Shown: positions 46,064 through 56,698, counted from the first letter of the stretch. The stretch: DNA of 64,000 nucleotides from Salipiger sp. CCB-MM3 (GCF_001687105.1 NZ_CP014595.1:372001-436000), one strand, 5' to 3'. The notes: generated by a model not told the origin, from the sequence alone. Numbers and translations are program-made.

Positions 46064-47827
46064 TCACTCGGCCGCCGCGTGGCTTTGGTTCAAGATAGGC
46101 AATTGCATCTCGAAAACAGCCCCACCCTCGGTTCCGTTCCGAGCGGTGAGACGGCCGCCCAGATCGGCGACGATCCCCGAAGAGATCGCAAGGCCGAGGC
46201 CGGTGCCGTCGCCGGGCTGTTTGGTGGTGTAGAAAGGCTCGAACAGCGCATCGAGATCCTCGATGCCATGGCCGTTGTCGCGCACGCTCAGCGTCGCGGT
46301 CTCGCCGCTGGCGAGGATGATCTCGATCTCGGGGTTGACCACGGATTTGGTCGCGTCGATGGCGTTGCGCAGCAGGTTCACCAGAACCTGCTCGATCCGC
46401 ATCCGGTCGCCCATCACCCGCACCGGCACATCGGGCAGAATTTTCGAGATCCGCACCCGCCGCGCCTTGAGTTGCGGCTCCATCATCGACAGCGACGAGG
46501 CAAGCGCCTCGCCCATGTCGACGGGCACGAAATTGGCCTGCCCCTTGCGGGCATAGCTTTTGAGCTGGCGGGTGATCGCGCCCATGCGCTCAATGAGATC
46601 GTCGATGCGCGAGAAGGCGGTCAGCGCCTCCTCGGGGCGGTTGCGGTTGAGCAGCAGCCGCGCCCCGGCAAGATAGGTCTTCATCGCCGCCAGCGGCTGG
46701 TTCAACTCGTGGCTCACCGCGGCGGACATCTCGCCAAGCGCGGCGAGTTTCGAGCTTTGCTCCAGCGTCTGCTCGGCGCTGGCGAGATCCTTCTGCACCT
46801 TCTCGCGCTCGGCGATCTCGCGCTGCAGCCGGGCGTTGAGCGCGCGCAACTCGACGCTTTCGCGCTGGAACAGGGCCATGCGCAGCGCGGTCTTGCGAGA
46901 CAGCGCGTAAAAGGCCAGCGCCGCCAGCAGCGCAAAGGCCATGATCTCCAGCGCCAGCACGGCGTTCACCTTCTCGCGCACCGAGGCGTAGGTGGTGAAG
47001 GTCGCCATGGTCCAGCCGCGGAACGGGATACGCCCGTCGATCCGCATCACCGCCTCGCCGCGCAGATAGGCGTCGGCGGGCAGCGCGGTCCAATCGGCGG
47101 TGGCCTTGATGGCACGCTCTATGGCGTTCTCGGCGGGCTGGCGGGCCAGCGCCTCATCCATGGTGAGCCCGCGCCAGCGCGGCTCGGTCGCCAGAATGAT
47201 ATGGCCTTCGGAATCGAGCACGGCGACAGCATCGGTGATCCCGGCCCAGGCGCGTTCGAACTTGGCCAGATCAACCTCGACCACGATGACCCCGATGGCG
47301 GAATTCTGGCTTTCGACCCGGCGCGAATAGGTGAAGGCATAGCCGCCCGCCTCGCGCTCCTGCACGGTAAAGACGGTGGTGTTGGCGCGCAGCGCGTCGA
47401 CGTAATAGGCCTCGCCGCGGTGGTTTTGCCCTAGCCGGTTGCGGTCCGTCGCCGCCACGGTGCGCCCGTCGCGATCCAGCAGCATCAACGAGGCGGCACC
47501 GATCTCATCCACGTAAGAGATCAGGCGCTGAGTCGACTGGCTGAAATCATTGGAATTGAGCGCGCCGATCAACGCCGGGTCGCGCGCCAGAAGCTGCGGC
47601 ACGATGGCGTTGCGGCGCAGTTCGGAAAGGATGTTGCCGGAGTAGAGCGCCAGCCGCAGCTCGGCGCGGTTGCGCGTCGAGGCGGTGGAGCGGTCGGTCA
47701 GCAGGACGTTGGTGATCCACACCGTGCTGACCGCCAGAACCAGCAGCACAATCAAGGCAGCCCGCACCCGCCAGCTAAGCGGGCCCGAGCGCCTGCGGTC
47801 TTTTTGATCGTTGGCGGGCTCCGACAT
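46064..47827 (-). CDS. dctB: DctB-like sensor histidine kinase
   Basis: The 587 residues begin with a basic N-terminus, a membrane helix (WRVRAALIVLLVLAVSTVWI), a periplasmic double-CACHE-type sensor, a second helix (near VLALEIMAFALLAALAFY), a coiled linker, the phospho-acceptor His in AAVSHELNQPLAAM and an ATPase domain with NLLRNAIDAT, DNGHGIED and GTGLGLAIS. This is the DctB plan. A TTG at 47863 would add 12 residues, but the ATG at 47827 is more plausible. The partner regulator is 69 bases downstream. Confidence 0.88.
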   Translation of the reverse strand: MSEPANDQKDRRRSGPLSWRVRAALIVLLVLAVSTVWITNVLLTDRSTASTRNRAELRLALYSGNILSELRRNAIVPQLLARDPALIGALNSNDFSQSTQRLISYVDEIGAASLMLLDRDGRTVAATDRNRLGQNHRGEAYYVDALRANTTVFTVQEREAGGYAFTYSRRVESQNSAIGVIVVEVDLAKFERAWAGITDAVAVLDSEGHIILATEPRWRGLTMDEALARQPAENAIERAIKATADWTALPADAYLRGEAVMRIDGRIPFRGWTMATFTTYASVREKVNAVLALEIMAFALLAALAFYALSRKTALRMALFQRESVELRALNARLQREIAEREKVQKDLASAEQTLEQSSKLAALGEMSAAVSHELNQPLAAMKTYLAGARLLLNRNRPEEALTAFSRIDDLIERMGAITRQLKSYARKGQANFVPVDMGEALASSLSMMEPQLKARRVRISKILPDVPVRVMGDRMRIEQVLVNLLRNAIDATKSVVNPEIEIILASGETATLSVRDNGHGIEDLDALFEPFYTTKQPGDGTGLGLAISSGIVADLGGRLTARNGTEGGAVFEMQLPILNQSHAAAE

Positions 47828-47873
47828 GGCGCCCAATTTACGCGCCGCGTGCCGCCTTCTCAAGCGTTGCCGG

Positions 47874-48542
47874 TCAAGCCTCGGCCAGCGCGGCGGTCAA
47901 ATGGGCGAAAAGACGCGCACCGTCCTCATTGCCTTGCGACGGATCGCAGGCCCGCTCGGGGTGCGGCATCATCCCGAGAACACGGCGGTTTTCCGAAAGA
48001 ATACCCGCAATATCCCGGTCCGAGCCATTGGGGTTGTCGGTGTAGCGGAAGGCCACGCGGCCTTCGCCTTCGAGCCTATCCAGCGTCGCCGCATCGGCGG
48101 TGTAATTGCCGTCGTGGTGCGCGATCGGGATGCCGATGCGCTCGCCCGCCTCATAGCCGCGGGTAAAGATCGACTGGCTTTCAGCCACCTCGAGGCCGAT
48201 GGTGCGGCAGATGTACTTGAGGTTTGCGTTGCGCAGCAGCGCGCCCGGCAGCAGCCCGGTCTCGGTGAGGATCTGAAAGCCGTTGCAGACGCCGAAGACG
48301 TAGCCGCCGCGCTCGGCATGGGCCTTCACATCGCGGCAGATCGGCGAGTTGGCGGCAATGGCGCCGCAGCGCAGGTAATCGCCGTAGGAAAAGCCGCCCG
48401 GCAGGCCGACAATGTCGACGCCCTCGGGCAGCGCGGTGTCCTTGTGCCAGACCATCTCGACCTGCAGCCCGGCCTGTTCGAAGGCCATCTTGAGATCACG
48501 ATCGCAGTTCGATCCGGGGAAGACGATGACGGCGGCTTTCAT
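47874..48542 (-). CDS. purQ: Phosphoribosylformylglycinamidine synthase subunit PurQ
   Basis: PurQ is the glutaminase subunit of FGAM synthase in purine synthesis. The 222 residues have the catalytic cysteine in [14 protein letters not shown] and the His/Glu pair in GMMPHPERA. The ATG at 48542 has AGGAG upstream and is preferred to a GTG at 48548. purS and purL are not beside it in this window. Confidence 0.96.
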   Translation of the reverse strand: MKAAVIVFPGSNCDRDLKMAFEQAGLQVEMVWHKDTALPEGVDIVGLPGGFSYGDYLRCGAIAANSPICRDVKAHAERGGYVFGVCNGFQILTETGLLPGALLRNANLKYICRTIGLEVAESQSIFTRGYEAGERIGIPIAHHDGNYTADAATLDRLEGEGRVAFRYTDNPNGSDRDIAGILSENRRVLGMMPHPERACDPSQGNEDGARLFAHLTAALAEA

Positions 48543-48591
48543 GGGCACTCTCCTGAACGGCCTTGCGACGCGCTGCGGCGCCGCCCCCGCG

Positions 48592-49629
48592 TCAGCGGGT
48601 GAAATCGGTGATCACGGCCACACCCGGAGGCGTCGGCCCGTTGAACGCCGCCAGTTCCGCCCCGGCCTGGCTGAGGGGAATCTCGCGCGCGATAAGCGGG
48701 CTCATATCCACCTTTCCGCGCGTAATCAATCCAAGCAGCGACGGATAGCGATGCGAGGGCATGCCGCGGGTGCCGTAAAGCGCCAGATTGGCCATATAGA
48801 CGGCGTTCATGTCCACCTCCTGCACAGCGTGATGACCCACAGGCATGCCCACCTGCACGTGCCGACCGAGGGGCCGCAGGCAGCGGATCGAGGCGTTGAC
48901 GGTCTGCGGGATGCCCAGTGCCTCGACGCTCACATGCGCGCCGCCGCTGGTGATCTCCTTGATCTTCGCCGCAGCGTCCTCCTCGGCGGCGTTCACCGCC
49001 GCATCCATGCCCAGCGACAGCGCGTGATCCAGCTTTTCCTGCACCACGTCCACGACCACCACATGCGCCCCTAGCGCGCGGCCGAGGATGGCCGCCGAAA
49101 GCCCGATGCCGCCGGTGCCATGCACCGCCAGCCACTCGCCGCCCTGCAGCGCCGCGCGCCCGGTGAGCGCGTGCCACGCCGTGGTCACCCGGCAGCCAAG
49201 CCCTGCGGCCAATGTCGGCGACATGCCCTCGGGCAGTCGCGCGAGATTGAAGTCGCGCGGCACGGCGACATATTCGGCAAAAGCGCCGGGCTCGATGAAC
49301 CCCGGCAGGCGCTGGTCGAAGCAGGTGTGCTGCTGCCCCTCGCGGCACTGCGGACAGGTGCCGCAGGCAAGGATGAAGGGAGCCACCAGCTTGTCGCCGA
49401 CCTGCCATTGCGAGGCGGGTCCTGCCTCGACCACCTCGCCGCAATATTCATGCCCCTGGATCTGCCCCGGCTTCACCCGCGGATGCTCGCCCGACCAGCC
49501 GTGCCAGTCCGAGCGGCAGACCCCGCAGGCCAGCACCTTCAGCACTACGCCATCTTCGGGACAGGCCGGCACCGGCACCTCCTCGATCGACAGGTCGGCG
49601 TTGTATTCTCTCAGGACAGCGGCGCGCAT
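48592..49629 (-). CDS. Zinc-dependent alcohol dehydrogenase
   Basis: A medium-chain dehydrogenase of 345 residues. Catalytic zinc ligands are in [12 protein letters not shown] and [10 protein letters not shown]; the structural zinc loop is [15 protein letters not shown]; the NAD(P) motif is [18 protein letters not shown]. It oxidizes an alcohol or reduces an aldehyde, but the substrate is unknown. The frame extends upstream past repeats; the ATG at 49629 with GGAGGAGAT is the real start. It is divergent from metA, with a 23-base palindrome between them. Confidence 0.92.
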   Translation of the reverse strand: MRAAVLREYNADLSIEEVPVPACPEDGVVLKVLACGVCRSDWHGWSGEHPRVKPGQIQGHEYCGEVVEAGPASQWQVGDKLVAPFILACGTCPQCREGQQHTCFDQRLPGFIEPGAFAEYVAVPRDFNLARLPEGMSPTLAAGLGCRVTTAWHALTGRAALQGGEWLAVHGTGGIGLSAAILGRALGAHVVVVDVVQEKLDHALSLGMDAAVNAAEEDAAAKIKEITSGGAHVSVEALGIPQTVNASIRCLRPLGRHVQVGMPVGHHAVQEVDMNAVYMANLALYGTRGMPSHRYPSLLGLITRGKVDMSPLIAREIPLSQAGAELAAFNGPTPPGVAVITDFTR

Positions 49630-49723
49630 GAATGATCTCCTCCCAAAACTGCGATCACAGAACGACAGGCCGCGCGAAAACACAAGCCCCTCGAAGGCGG
49701 TACCGGTCGGCCTGCCTCCGGCG

Positions 49724-49776
49724 GGGATATTTTTGCCAAGAGGAAGCCCGCCCCTTCCTCTTGGCAAAAATATCCC
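49724..49776. repeat. Repeat family B, 23-base perfect inverted repeat
   Basis: Arms 49724-49746 and 49754-49776 (core TTTTTGCCAAGAGG and its complement) with a 7-base CCCGCCC loop. It sits between two divergent promoters, so it is not a terminator. Related sequences are at 2513-2525 and 63188-63214. Confidence 0.75.
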
Positions 49777-49905
49777 GGGGGAGCCCGCGCAGCGGGCGGG
49801 GGCAGCGCCCCCTCTTTTGCCGCGCCGCAAGCCCATCCCCGCGCCCCTCTTGAGCAAATGCCCCTGCGGCGATACATCTGCGCATCTGACCAAAGGATAA
49901 ACTCC

Positions 49906-50865
49906 ATGCCGATCAAGCTGCCCGAAGACCTTCCCGCCTATAACGTGCTCTCGCGCGAGGGCGTGATGGTCATGTCCGAGGACAGCGCCTCGCGGCAGGA
50001 CATAAGGCCGCTGCGCATCGCGCTGCTCAACCTCATGCCCAAGAAGATCCAGACCGAGAACCAGTTCGCGCGCCTCATCGGGGCGACGCCGCTGCAGATC
50101 GAGTTTTCGCTGATCCGCATGAGCGAGCATCAGACCAAGAACACCGCCGCCGAACATATGGAAGCCTTCTACCGGCCCTTCTCGGAGGTCGAGGCCTCGG
50201 GCGAGAAGTTCGACGGGCTAATCATCACCGGCGCGCCGATCGAACATCTCGAGTTCACCGATGTCACCTATTGGGACGAGCTCAAGCGCGTCTTCGAGTG
50301 GAGCCAGACCCATGTGCACGCCACCTTCGGCGTCTGCTGGGGCGGCATGGCGATGATCAACTATTTCCACGGCATCAAGAAGCACATCCTCGATCACAAG
50401 GCCTTCGGCTGCGTGCGCCATCAGAACCTCGCCCCCGCCTCGCCCTTCCTGCGCGGCTTTTCGGACGATATGGTGATGCCGGTCTCGCGCTGGACGGAGA
50501 TGCGCCGCGACGAGATCGAGGCGGCGGGCCTGCCGGTGCTGATCCACTCGCCGGAAACCGGCCCGGCGCTGGTCGAAGACAAGGCGCATCGCGCGCTCTA
50601 TATCTTCAACCACCTCGAGTATGACAGCACCACGCTGAAGGACGAGTATGACCGCGACGTCGAGGCGGGCAAGCCGATCAACGTGCCAGCGAATTACTAC
50701 CCCAGCGACGATCCGAGCCAGAAGCCGCTGAACCGCTGGCGCAGCCACGCGCATCTGCTGTTCACCAATTGGATCTCCGAGATCTACATGACCACGCCGT
50801 TCGACGTGGCGCGGATCGGCAGCGAGTCCACCGACTGGCGCGCCGCCGCCAAGGTCGGGGCCTGA
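49906..50865 (+). CDS. metA: Homoserine O-acyltransferase (probably acetyltransferase) MetA
   Basis: MetA activates homoserine for methionine synthesis. The 319 residues have the nucleophile cysteine in [14 protein letters not shown] and the conserved [14 protein letters not shown] and YYPSDDP segments. The substrate-selecting segment reads GAPIEHLEF, with Glu where E. coli has Gly in GAPLGLVEF; in characterised homologues Glu gives acetyl-CoA use. The ATG at 49906 is preceded by AAAGGATAAACTCC. No SAM riboswitch was recognised upstream. Confidence 0.94.
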   Translation: MPIKLPEDLPAYNVLSREGVMVMSEDSASRQDIRPLRIALLNLMPKKIQTENQFARLIGATPLQIEFSLIRMSEHQTKNTAAEHMEAFYRPFSEVEASGEKFDGLIITGAPIEHLEFTDVTYWDELKRVFEWSQTHVHATFGVCWGGMAMINYFHGIKKHILDHKAFGCVRHQNLAPASPFLRGFSDDMVMPVSRWTEMRRDEIEAAGLPVLIHSPETGPALVEDKAHRALYIFNHLEYDSTTLKDEYDRDVEAGKPINVPANYYPSDDPSQKPLNRWRSHAHLLFTNWISEIYMTTPFDVARIGSESTDWRAAAKVGA

Positions 50866-50868
50866 GCC

Positions 50869-51813
50869 ATGTGGCAGATGCTGCTGCCCGCCCTGCTGCT
50901 GACACTGGCCGGCTGCGGGCTGACCAGCAGCAAGGCGGGCCGCGAGGCCAGCGGCGCCGAAGCGGCCTTCCCCCCCGAGGGGCAGTTCCTGCAGGTCGGC
51001 GACCGCCGGGTGCATTACGTGGAAAAGGGCAGCGGCCCGCCGCTGGTTCTGATCCATGGTGCCAGCGGCAATCTGCGCGACTGGACCTTTGACGCGGTCG
51101 CGCGGCTGAGCCCGCGCTATCGCGTCATCGCCTTCGACCGCCCGGGCCTTGGCTACACAGAGGCCGAGGCGGATGGCGACAGCATCTTCGAGCAGGCGGC
51201 GCTGCTGTCGTCCGCCGCCGGGCAACTGGGCGCGGCGCGGCCCATCGTGCTTGGCCAGTCCTATGGCGGCGCCGTGGCGCTGGCCTGGGCGGCGAACCAT
51301 CCCGAGAGCGTGTCCGCGCTGGTGCTGCTGGGCGCCGCCTCGCAGCCTTGGGAGGGCGGGCTGCCGCTCTTTTATCAGATCACCGCCGGGCCGCTCGCGC
51401 CGCTCGCCAATCCCGCCATTGCCGCTTTCGCGCCCGACAGCGCCGTGCAGGATGCCATCGAGGATGTGTTCCTGCCCAACCCGGTGCCCGCGGGCTATGC
51501 CGCGCATATCGGCGCGCCGCTGACCCTGCGCCGCGAGAGCCTTGCGGCCAACGCCCGCCAGCGCGCCAGCCTCAAGGCCGAGATCCGCACCCTCGCGCCG
51601 CGCTACCCGGCGCTCGATCTGCCGGTGGAACTGGTCCACGGCGAGGCCGACACCACGGTGGGCCTGCAGATCCACTCGGTGCCGACGGCGGCGCAGATCC
51701 CGCGCGCCAATCTCGTCACCCTGCCCGGCGTCGGCCATATGCCCCAGCATGTCAGCCCCGCGCAGATGGACGCCGCCATCGCCCGCGCCGCCGCGCGCGC
51801 GGGTTTGCGCTGA
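50869..51813 (+). CDS. Alpha/beta-hydrolase lipoprotein
   Basis: The 314 residues open with a lipoprotein signal (LLPALLLTLAGCGL; lipobox LAGC), so it is likely anchored in a membrane. The alpha/beta-hydrolase core has the oxyanion segment LIHGASGN, nucleophile motif GQSYGG, and a C-terminal His in GVGHMPQH. The substrate is unknown. It starts 3 bases after metA, suggesting co-transcription. Confidence 0.85.
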   Translation: MWQMLLPALLLTLAGCGLTSSKAGREASGAEAAFPPEGQFLQVGDRRVHYVEKGSGPPLVLIHGASGNLRDWTFDAVARLSPRYRVIAFDRPGLGYTEAEADGDSIFEQAALLSSAAGQLGAARPIVLGQSYGGAVALAWAANHPESVSALVLLGAASQPWEGGLPLFYQITAGPLAPLANPAIAAFAPDSAVQDAIEDVFLPNPVPAGYAAHIGAPLTLRRESLAANARQRASLKAEIRTLAPRYPALDLPVELVHGEADTTVGLQIHSVPTAAQIPRANLVTLPGVGHMPQHVSPAQMDAAIARAAARAGLR

Positions 51814-51867
51814 CCGGCGCTTGGCCCCATATTGATGAAGACGACGCAATCAGAAGGACCTAGCCCC

Positions 51868-52737
51868 GTGTCCCTGCCCTTCGACGGCGCGATCAGCGCG
51901 TTCTTCGAGAAGAAGGCTCCCAAGGAGGTGCGACAGGCCATCCGCCGCGCCGACAAGGATGACATCCTCTCGCACAGCTATCCCTATTCCGAAGAGATGA
52001 AGGGCAAGAGCTACGACAAGCAGATGAAAGCGCTGCAGGTCGAGCTGATGAAGCTGCAGCGCCATGTGAAGGCCAGCGGCGATCGCATCGCCATTCTGTT
52101 CGAGGGCCGCGACGCCGCCGGCAAGGGCGGCACGATCAAACGCTTCCGCGAGAACCTCAATCCGCGCGGTGCGCGCGTGGTGGCGCTTTCGAAACCCTCA
52201 GACACCGAGGCGACGCAATGGTATCTGCAGCGCTACATCGACCATCTGCCCGCGGGCGGCGAGATCGTCTTCTTCGACCGCAGCTGGTACAACCGCGGCG
52301 TGGTCGAGCATGTCTTCGGCTTCTGCACCGAGGCGCAGCGCGAGCATTTCTTTGCGCAGGTGCCCGACTTCGAGAAGATGCTGGTCGAGGAAGGCATCAA
52401 GCTGTTCAAGTTCTGGCTCAACGTCGGACAGGCCGAGCAGCTGCGCCGCTTCCTTGCGCGTGAGCAGGACCCGCTGAAACAGTGGAAACTGTCGTCGATC
52501 GACGTCGAGGGGCTGAAGCTCTGGGACGAATATGGCGCCGCGATCCGCGAGACGCTCTCGCGCAGCCATACCTCCGCCGCGCCCTGGACGGTGATCCGCT
52601 CGGACGACAAGAAGCGCGCCCGCATCGCCGCCATCCGCCACGTGCTGAGCCATCTGGACTATGACAACAAGGATGAGGCCGCCGTTGGCGTGCCCGACGC
52701 GAAGATCGCCGGGGGTCCCGAAGTCTGGGATGGGTAA
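51868..52737 (+). CDS. ppk2: Polyphosphate kinase 2
   Basis: PPK2 enzymes transfer phosphate between polyphosphate and nucleotides. The 289 residues have Walker [17 protein letters not shown] and Walker [20 protein letters not shown], plus the lid region [18 protein letters not shown]. An ATG at 51835 would add 11 residues, but it has no ribosome-binding sequence; the GTG at 51868 follows AAGGACC at good distance. The stop overlaps the TetR gene by 8 bases. Confidence 0.92.
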   Translation: MSLPFDGAISAFFEKKAPKEVRQAIRRADKDDILSHSYPYSEEMKGKSYDKQMKALQVELMKLQRHVKASGDRIAILFEGRDAAGKGGTIKRFRENLNPRGARVVALSKPSDTEATQWYLQRYIDHLPAGGEIVFFDRSWYNRGVVEHVFGFCTEAQREHFFAQVPDFEKMLVEEGIKLFKFWLNVGQAEQLRRFLAREQDPLKQWKLSSIDVEGLKLWDEYGAAIRETLSRSHTSAAPWTVIRSDDKKRARIAAIRHVLSHLDYDNKDEAAVGVPDAKIAGGPEVWDG

Positions 52738-53350
52738 ACGCGGCTATCACCATGGCAACCTGCGGCAGGCGCTGGTCGAGGCCGCGCTGGAGCTGATCGA
52801 GGAAAAGGGCCCCACCGGCTTCACCCTGTCGGAGGCGGCAAAGCGCGCCGGGGTCACGCCTGCCGCGGTCTACCGGCATTTCTCGGGCCGTGAGGATCTG
52901 ATCGCCGAGGCGGCGCGGCAGGGCTATGAGATCTTCGGCGATCTCATGCAATACGCCTATGACAGCGGCCAGCCCTCGGCGCTGGCGGCCTTCGAGGCCA
53001 CGGGCCGCGCCTATCTCGCCTTCGCCCGCCGCCATCCCGGCCATTACATCTCGATGTTCGAAAGCGGTATCTCGGTGAACCATTCGCCCGAGTTGGCCGC
53101 CGCCTCGCGCCACGCCCGCGGCGTGCTGGAGAAGGCCGCGAGCGATCTGTCGCAGCACATCCCCCCGGAGAAGCGCCCGCCCGCGGCGATGTTCTCGGCG
53201 CATGTCTGGGCGCTGAGCCACGGCGTCGTCGAGCTGTTCGCGCGCAACTCGCCGGGCACCCAGTCGCCCTTCCCCGCGGACGAGCTGCTGGAGACCGGCA
53301 TCGGCATCTACCTGCGCGGCCTCGGCCTCATCCCACCCGACAACAGTTAA
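52730..53350 (+). CDS. TetR/AcrR-family regulator
   Basis: The 206 residues have an N-terminal helix-turn-helix ([20 protein letters not shown]) and a helical ligand domain of the WHG type. The ligand is unknown. It overlaps ppk2 by 8 bases, so it is co-transcribed with it and might regulate that unit. A hairpin follows at 53351-53367. Confidence 0.88.
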   Translation: MGKRGYHHGNLRQALVEAALELIEEKGPTGFTLSEAAKRAGVTPAAVYRHFSGREDLIAEAARQGYEIFGDLMQYAYDSGQPSALAAFEATGRAYLAFARRHPGHYISMFESGISVNHSPELAAASRHARGVLEKAASDLSQHIPPEKRPPAAMFSAHVWALSHGVVELFARNSPGTQSPFPADELLETGIGIYLRGLGLIPPDNS

Positions 53351-53367
53351 GGCGCGCTCAGCGCGCC
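53351..53367. terminator. Hairpin between convergent genes
   Basis: GGCGCGC-TCA-GCGCGCC directly after the TetR stop, before the end of the converging glycosyltransferase gene. No T-run. Confidence 0.5.
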
Positions 53368-53381
53368 CTCTGCGGCGCTGT

Positions 53382-54527
53382 TCAACGCCCCAGCGTGCGG
53401 CGAATCTCGGCTTCCAGCTTTTTCAGCAGCTCGGCGTTGTCGTAATCGGCGATGGCGATGCGCCGCGCCTCTTCGCCCATCTGGCGCTTTTGTTCGGGCG
53501 GCAGCGCAACCGCGCGGGCCACGGCCTCGGTATAGCCCGCCTCATCGTGCTCTTCGACGAGATAGCCGGTCTGCCCCTCGCGCACCGCCTCTGGGATGCC
53601 GGCATGGCGGGTCGAGACCACCACGCAGCCCGCCGCCATCGCCTCTTGGATCGAGGTCGGCAGCCCTTCGGTATTGCCGTTCCGCGCGGTGACCGAATGC
53701 TGAACAAAGACCTCGGTGCGTTCGAGATGCGCGCGCACCTCTTCGTGCGGCAACGCGCCGGGCAGCAACACCCGATCCTGCAGCCCCAACTCGGACACCA
53801 GCGCCTTGGCGGGCTCATAAAGCTCACCGTCGCCGATCATCGTCAGCTGCGCCTGCGGGTTGCGTTGGGCGGCCTCGGCAAAGGCGCGGATGGTCATCAG
53901 CGGCGTCTTCTTTTCGACGAAACGCCCCACCGCAAGGCAGGATCCCGGCAGCTTCTCGCCCGGCACGAAGCGCCGCACGTCCACGCCCGAGGGAATGACC
54001 ACCGAATTGGGATGGCTGACACCGACCGAGGCGAGATTGTCGAGCAGGAACTGCGAGACCGAGAACACCCCGGCCAGCCGTGGCATCATCTTCTTGTAGG
54101 CGCGCTGCACATGCGGATGGCGAATGCGCGACGAGGCATCCGAGCCGCGGAAATAGCAGAACACCGGAATACCGGCCGCGTTGGCGATGGGCGCGATGGC
54201 CACGCCCTGCGGGCCGAATTCAGACAGGATCATGTCCGGCTTGTGCTGCGCCAGAAAGCGCAAAGCACCGCGGCGCGCCGAGCCATAGGGCATGCGGCTG
54301 GAGCCGTGGCGCAGGTGGTTGAGGCCACGCGCAAAGGGACGGATGAGCTTGTCAGTGGCGGGACGGTCTTCGGGCGACATCTCGAAAAAGCGCCCATCTT
54401 CAGGGGTTTCCTCGGTCAGCCGGTCAGCGATCACGCAGGCCGCGCCGCCGAACAGGTGCTGGATGTGGCGGTTGACGAAGGTCTGCCCCGGAGACAGGTA
54501 GGTTCCGACGACGATGCAGGATTTCAT
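53382..54527 (-). CDS. Family 4 glycosyltransferase
   Basis: A GT-B fold glycosyltransferase of 381 residues. Typical GT4 segments are the VIPSGVDVRRF linker, VGRFVEKKTPLMTI, and the nucleotide-sugar motif EGLPTSIQEAMAAGCVVVST with its E-x7-E pair. It probably adds a sugar to a polysaccharide or lipid at the inner membrane face. It is 35 bases downstream of another glycosyltransferase-like gene on the same strand. Confidence 0.88.
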   Translation of the reverse strand: MKSCIVVGTYLSPGQTFVNRHIQHLFGGAACVIADRLTEETPEDGRFFEMSPEDRPATDKLIRPFARGLNHLRHGSSRMPYGSARRGALRFLAQHKPDMILSEFGPQGVAIAPIANAAGIPVFCYFRGSDASSRIRHPHVQRAYKKMMPRLAGVFSVSQFLLDNLASVGVSHPNSVVIPSGVDVRRFVPGEKLPGSCLAVGRFVEKKTPLMTIRAFAEAAQRNPQAQLTMIGDGELYEPAKALVSELGLQDRVLLPGALPHEEVRAHLERTEVFVQHSVTARNGNTEGLPTSIQEAMAAGCVVVSTRHAGIPEAVREGQTGYLVEEHDEAGYTEAVARAVALPPEQKRQMGEEARRIAIADYDNAELLKKLEAEIRRTLGR

Positions 54528-54562
54528 GCCAGGGCGCTCCTTGGTTCATGGCGCGTCCGCGC

Positions 54563-55483
54563 TCAGTAAAATTCTTCCACGACGTTGGCCAGCTGATTTG
54601 CAATCGCCTCGGGCCGCACCATTTCGGCCATCGCGGCCATACGCGCACGCGCCTCTGTCCAGACCGGACCGCCAAACGCATCGCGCGCCCGTTCCAGCAC
54701 CGCCGGAGCCTCGCCGCAATCGAAAAAGAACGGATAATCCGCGCCAAGAAACCGCTCGGCGTCCTCGGTGTCGCGGCTGGCCAGCACTGCGGCTCCCAGC
54801 GCCGCGGCGGTAAAGCCCTTAAGGAAGGGCTTGAAGGCGCCCTCCTGTCCGGCCCGAAAGCGGCGCGCACAGAAATGCAGGTTGTACTCCGGCAGGCGCG
54901 GCAGCGCCGCTTCGAACTCGGCCCGCGTGCTGGCGGGCAATTGCGTGACCTCCGCCGCGATTTCCGGCGGCACTTCGGTGTTCAGCGGATCGCCCAGATA
55001 GAGCGCCGCGAACTGCGCCTGCTGCGCCTGCGGCAAGCGATAAATCTCGGGATCCACATGGTGATGCACCAGCCGCACGCGTCCGGCCAGCTCGGGCCGG
55101 GCCGAGATTGCATCTTGCTGGGTGAAGGAACAGCTCAGGTGCAGGTCGGCACCGGCAAAGCGCATCCGGTCCTGCGGCTCGTCGACATGGTCGAAACACA
55201 GACCCCGTCCCCACCAGCGCAGCAGATGCGCCGCGCGGGACGACAGTTTGCGCACCGCGGTCTTCGAGATCACATAGACCGCATCGCGCGGCAGCGACAG
55301 CACCCAGCGTTCCTGTGCGGCAAAGCCGTCGGCACGTTCGGGCATCTCGATCAGCCCCGCCTCGATGCGCGCAGAGGCATGCTGCGCAAGCATTTCACGC
55401 AGTTGGAAGGCGCGCATCACCGTGCTGCCGGTGTCACGCTTGCGGCGCGTATAGACAAAGTAGACGCGATATGGACGTGCCAT
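54563..55483 (-). CDS. Glycosyltransferase-like protein of uncertain family
   Basis: The 306 residues begin with RVYFVYTRRKRDTGSTVM and end with a C-terminal half that looks like a GT-B donor domain (LKGFTAAALGAAVLASRDTEDAERFLG). The classical E-x7-E motif is not clear. Next to a GT4 gene, it likely works in surface polysaccharide or glycolipid synthesis, but this is inference. A terminator separates it from rpsI upstream. Confidence 0.65.
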   Translation of the reverse strand: MARPYRVYFVYTRRKRDTGSTVMRAFQLREMLAQHASARIEAGLIEMPERADGFAAQERWVLSLPRDAVYVISKTAVRKLSSRAAHLLRWWGRGLCFDHVDEPQDRMRFAGADLHLSCSFTQQDAISARPELAGRVRLVHHHVDPEIYRLPQAQQAQFAALYLGDPLNTEVPPEIAAEVTQLPASTRAEFEAALPRLPEYNLHFCARRFRAGQEGAFKPFLKGFTAAALGAAVLASRDTEDAERFLGADYPFFFDCGEAPAVLERARDAFGGPVWTEARARMAAMAEMVRPEAIANQLANVVEEFY

Positions 55484-55520
55484 GGCTCCTCCTCCGCAAA
55501 CATGCCCGCAGAAACAAGAA

Positions 55521-55547
55521 ATCGCGCCGACACAAGGCCGGCGCGAT
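55521..55547 (-). terminator. Terminator after rpsI
   Basis: Stem ATCGCGCCG / CGGCGCGAT followed on the minus strand by TTTCTTGTTT. It ends the rplM-rpsI message. Confidence 0.75.
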
Positions 55548-55570
55548 CCAAATCGTCCGAAGGCTGAAAA

Positions 55571-56059
55571 TCAGCGCTTCGAGAACTGGAAGCTACGGCG
55601 TGCCTTGCGGCGGCCGAACTTCTTACGCTCGACGACGCGGCTGTCGCGGGTCAGGAAGCCTGCGGCTTTCAGAGCGCCACGCAGCGACGGATCGTAAAGC
55701 TGCAGTGCTTTCGAGATGCCGTGCTTGACCGCACCGGCCTGACCCGAAAGACCGCCACCTTTCACGGTCGCGTAAACGTCGAACTGGTCTTCCACACCGG
55801 CAACGGTGAAGGGCTGACGCAGGATCATCTGCAGCACGGGACGTGCGAAGTATTTCGCCTGTTCCTTGCCGTTCACCACGACCTTGCCCGAGCCCGGCTT
55901 GATCCAGACGCGTGCAACAGCGTCCTTCCGCTTGCCGGTGGCATAGGAGCGGCCCAGCTCGTCACGAACGGGCTCACGCGGGGCTTCGACGGTTTCGGGC
56001 GCAGCTTCGATGCCTGCAGCGGTGCCCAGCTCTTCCAGAGAGTTGATCTGTTCGGCCAT
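55571..56059 (-). CDS. rpsI: 30S ribosomal protein S9
   Basis: S9 sits in the 30S head and its C-terminal SKR tail touches the P-site tRNA. The 162 residues have an extended N-terminus, the conserved [18 protein letters not shown] start of the S9 core, [16 protein letters not shown], and end in FQFSKR. It follows rplM by 2 bases. Confidence 0.98.
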   Translation of the reverse strand: MAEQINSLEELGTAAGIEAAPETVEAPREPVRDELGRSYATGKRKDAVARVWIKPGSGKVVVNGKEQAKYFARPVLQMILRQPFTVAGVEDQFDVYATVKGGGLSGQAGAVKHGISKALQLYDPSLRGALKAAGFLTRDSRVVERKKFGRRKARRSFQFSKR

Positions 56060-56061
56060 GA

Positions 56062-56520
56062 TTACACCCGGGTGTTTTTCTTGTTCATCGACTTGACGTC
56101 CAGCACTTCGGGCGATTGCGCCTCGTGCGGGTGCGCCGCGCCTGCGTAGATGCGCAGGTTGGTCATTTGCTGACGCGACAGGCGGTTGCCCGGAAGCATG
56201 CGCTTGACGGCCTGGAACACCACACGCTCGGGGTGTGCACCCTCGAGGATCTGGGCCTTGGTGCGGGACTTGATGCCGCCCGGGTGGCCGGTGTGCCAGT
56301 AGAAGTTTTCTTCACGCTTCTTGCCGGTCATCTGCACCTTGTCGGCGTTGATGACGATGACATTGTCGCCCATGTCCATGTGCGGGGTGAAGGTGGCTTT
56401 GTGCTTGCCACGCAGACGCATGGCAACGATCGAGGCGAGACGGCCGAGAACGACGCCTTCCGCGTCGATCACGATCCATTTCTTCTCGATGTCTGCCGGA
56501 GTCGCAGAGAAGGTTTTCAT
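56062..56520 (-). CDS. rplM: 50S ribosomal protein L13
   Basis: L13 is an early assembly protein of the 50S subunit. The 152 residues contain [41 protein letters not shown] and [20 protein letters not shown], all typical. It leads the rplM-rpsI operon; the 178 bases upstream hold the promoter and a short GGTAT-N4-ATACC repeat. Confidence 0.98.
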   Translation of the reverse strand: MKTFSATPADIEKKWIVIDAEGVVLGRLASIVAMRLRGKHKATFTPHMDMGDNVIVINADKVQMTGKKREENFYWHTGHPGGIKSRTKAQILEGAHPERVVFQAVKRMLPGNRLSRQQMTNLRIYAGAAHPHEAQSPEVLDVKSMNKKNTRV

Positions 56521-56698
56521 CGTGGTTGCCCTTGAGCTTGTTCAAAAAGGAGCCACGGCGGGCCCCGAATTCCGATGGGCGGGTTATAAGCATGCCCGCG
56601 ACACAGTCAAGCGCCACCTTTCCGCATTAGTCGTTTGAAAACATATACTTAAAAAAACGGTATCTAAATACCCCACAAATATTCAGCCCCAGCCCCGC

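Noticed and set aside
49630..49905. SAM riboswitch before metA
   Set aside because: No SAM-II pseudoknot-like conserved core could be recognised; the region is filled by palindromic repeats.
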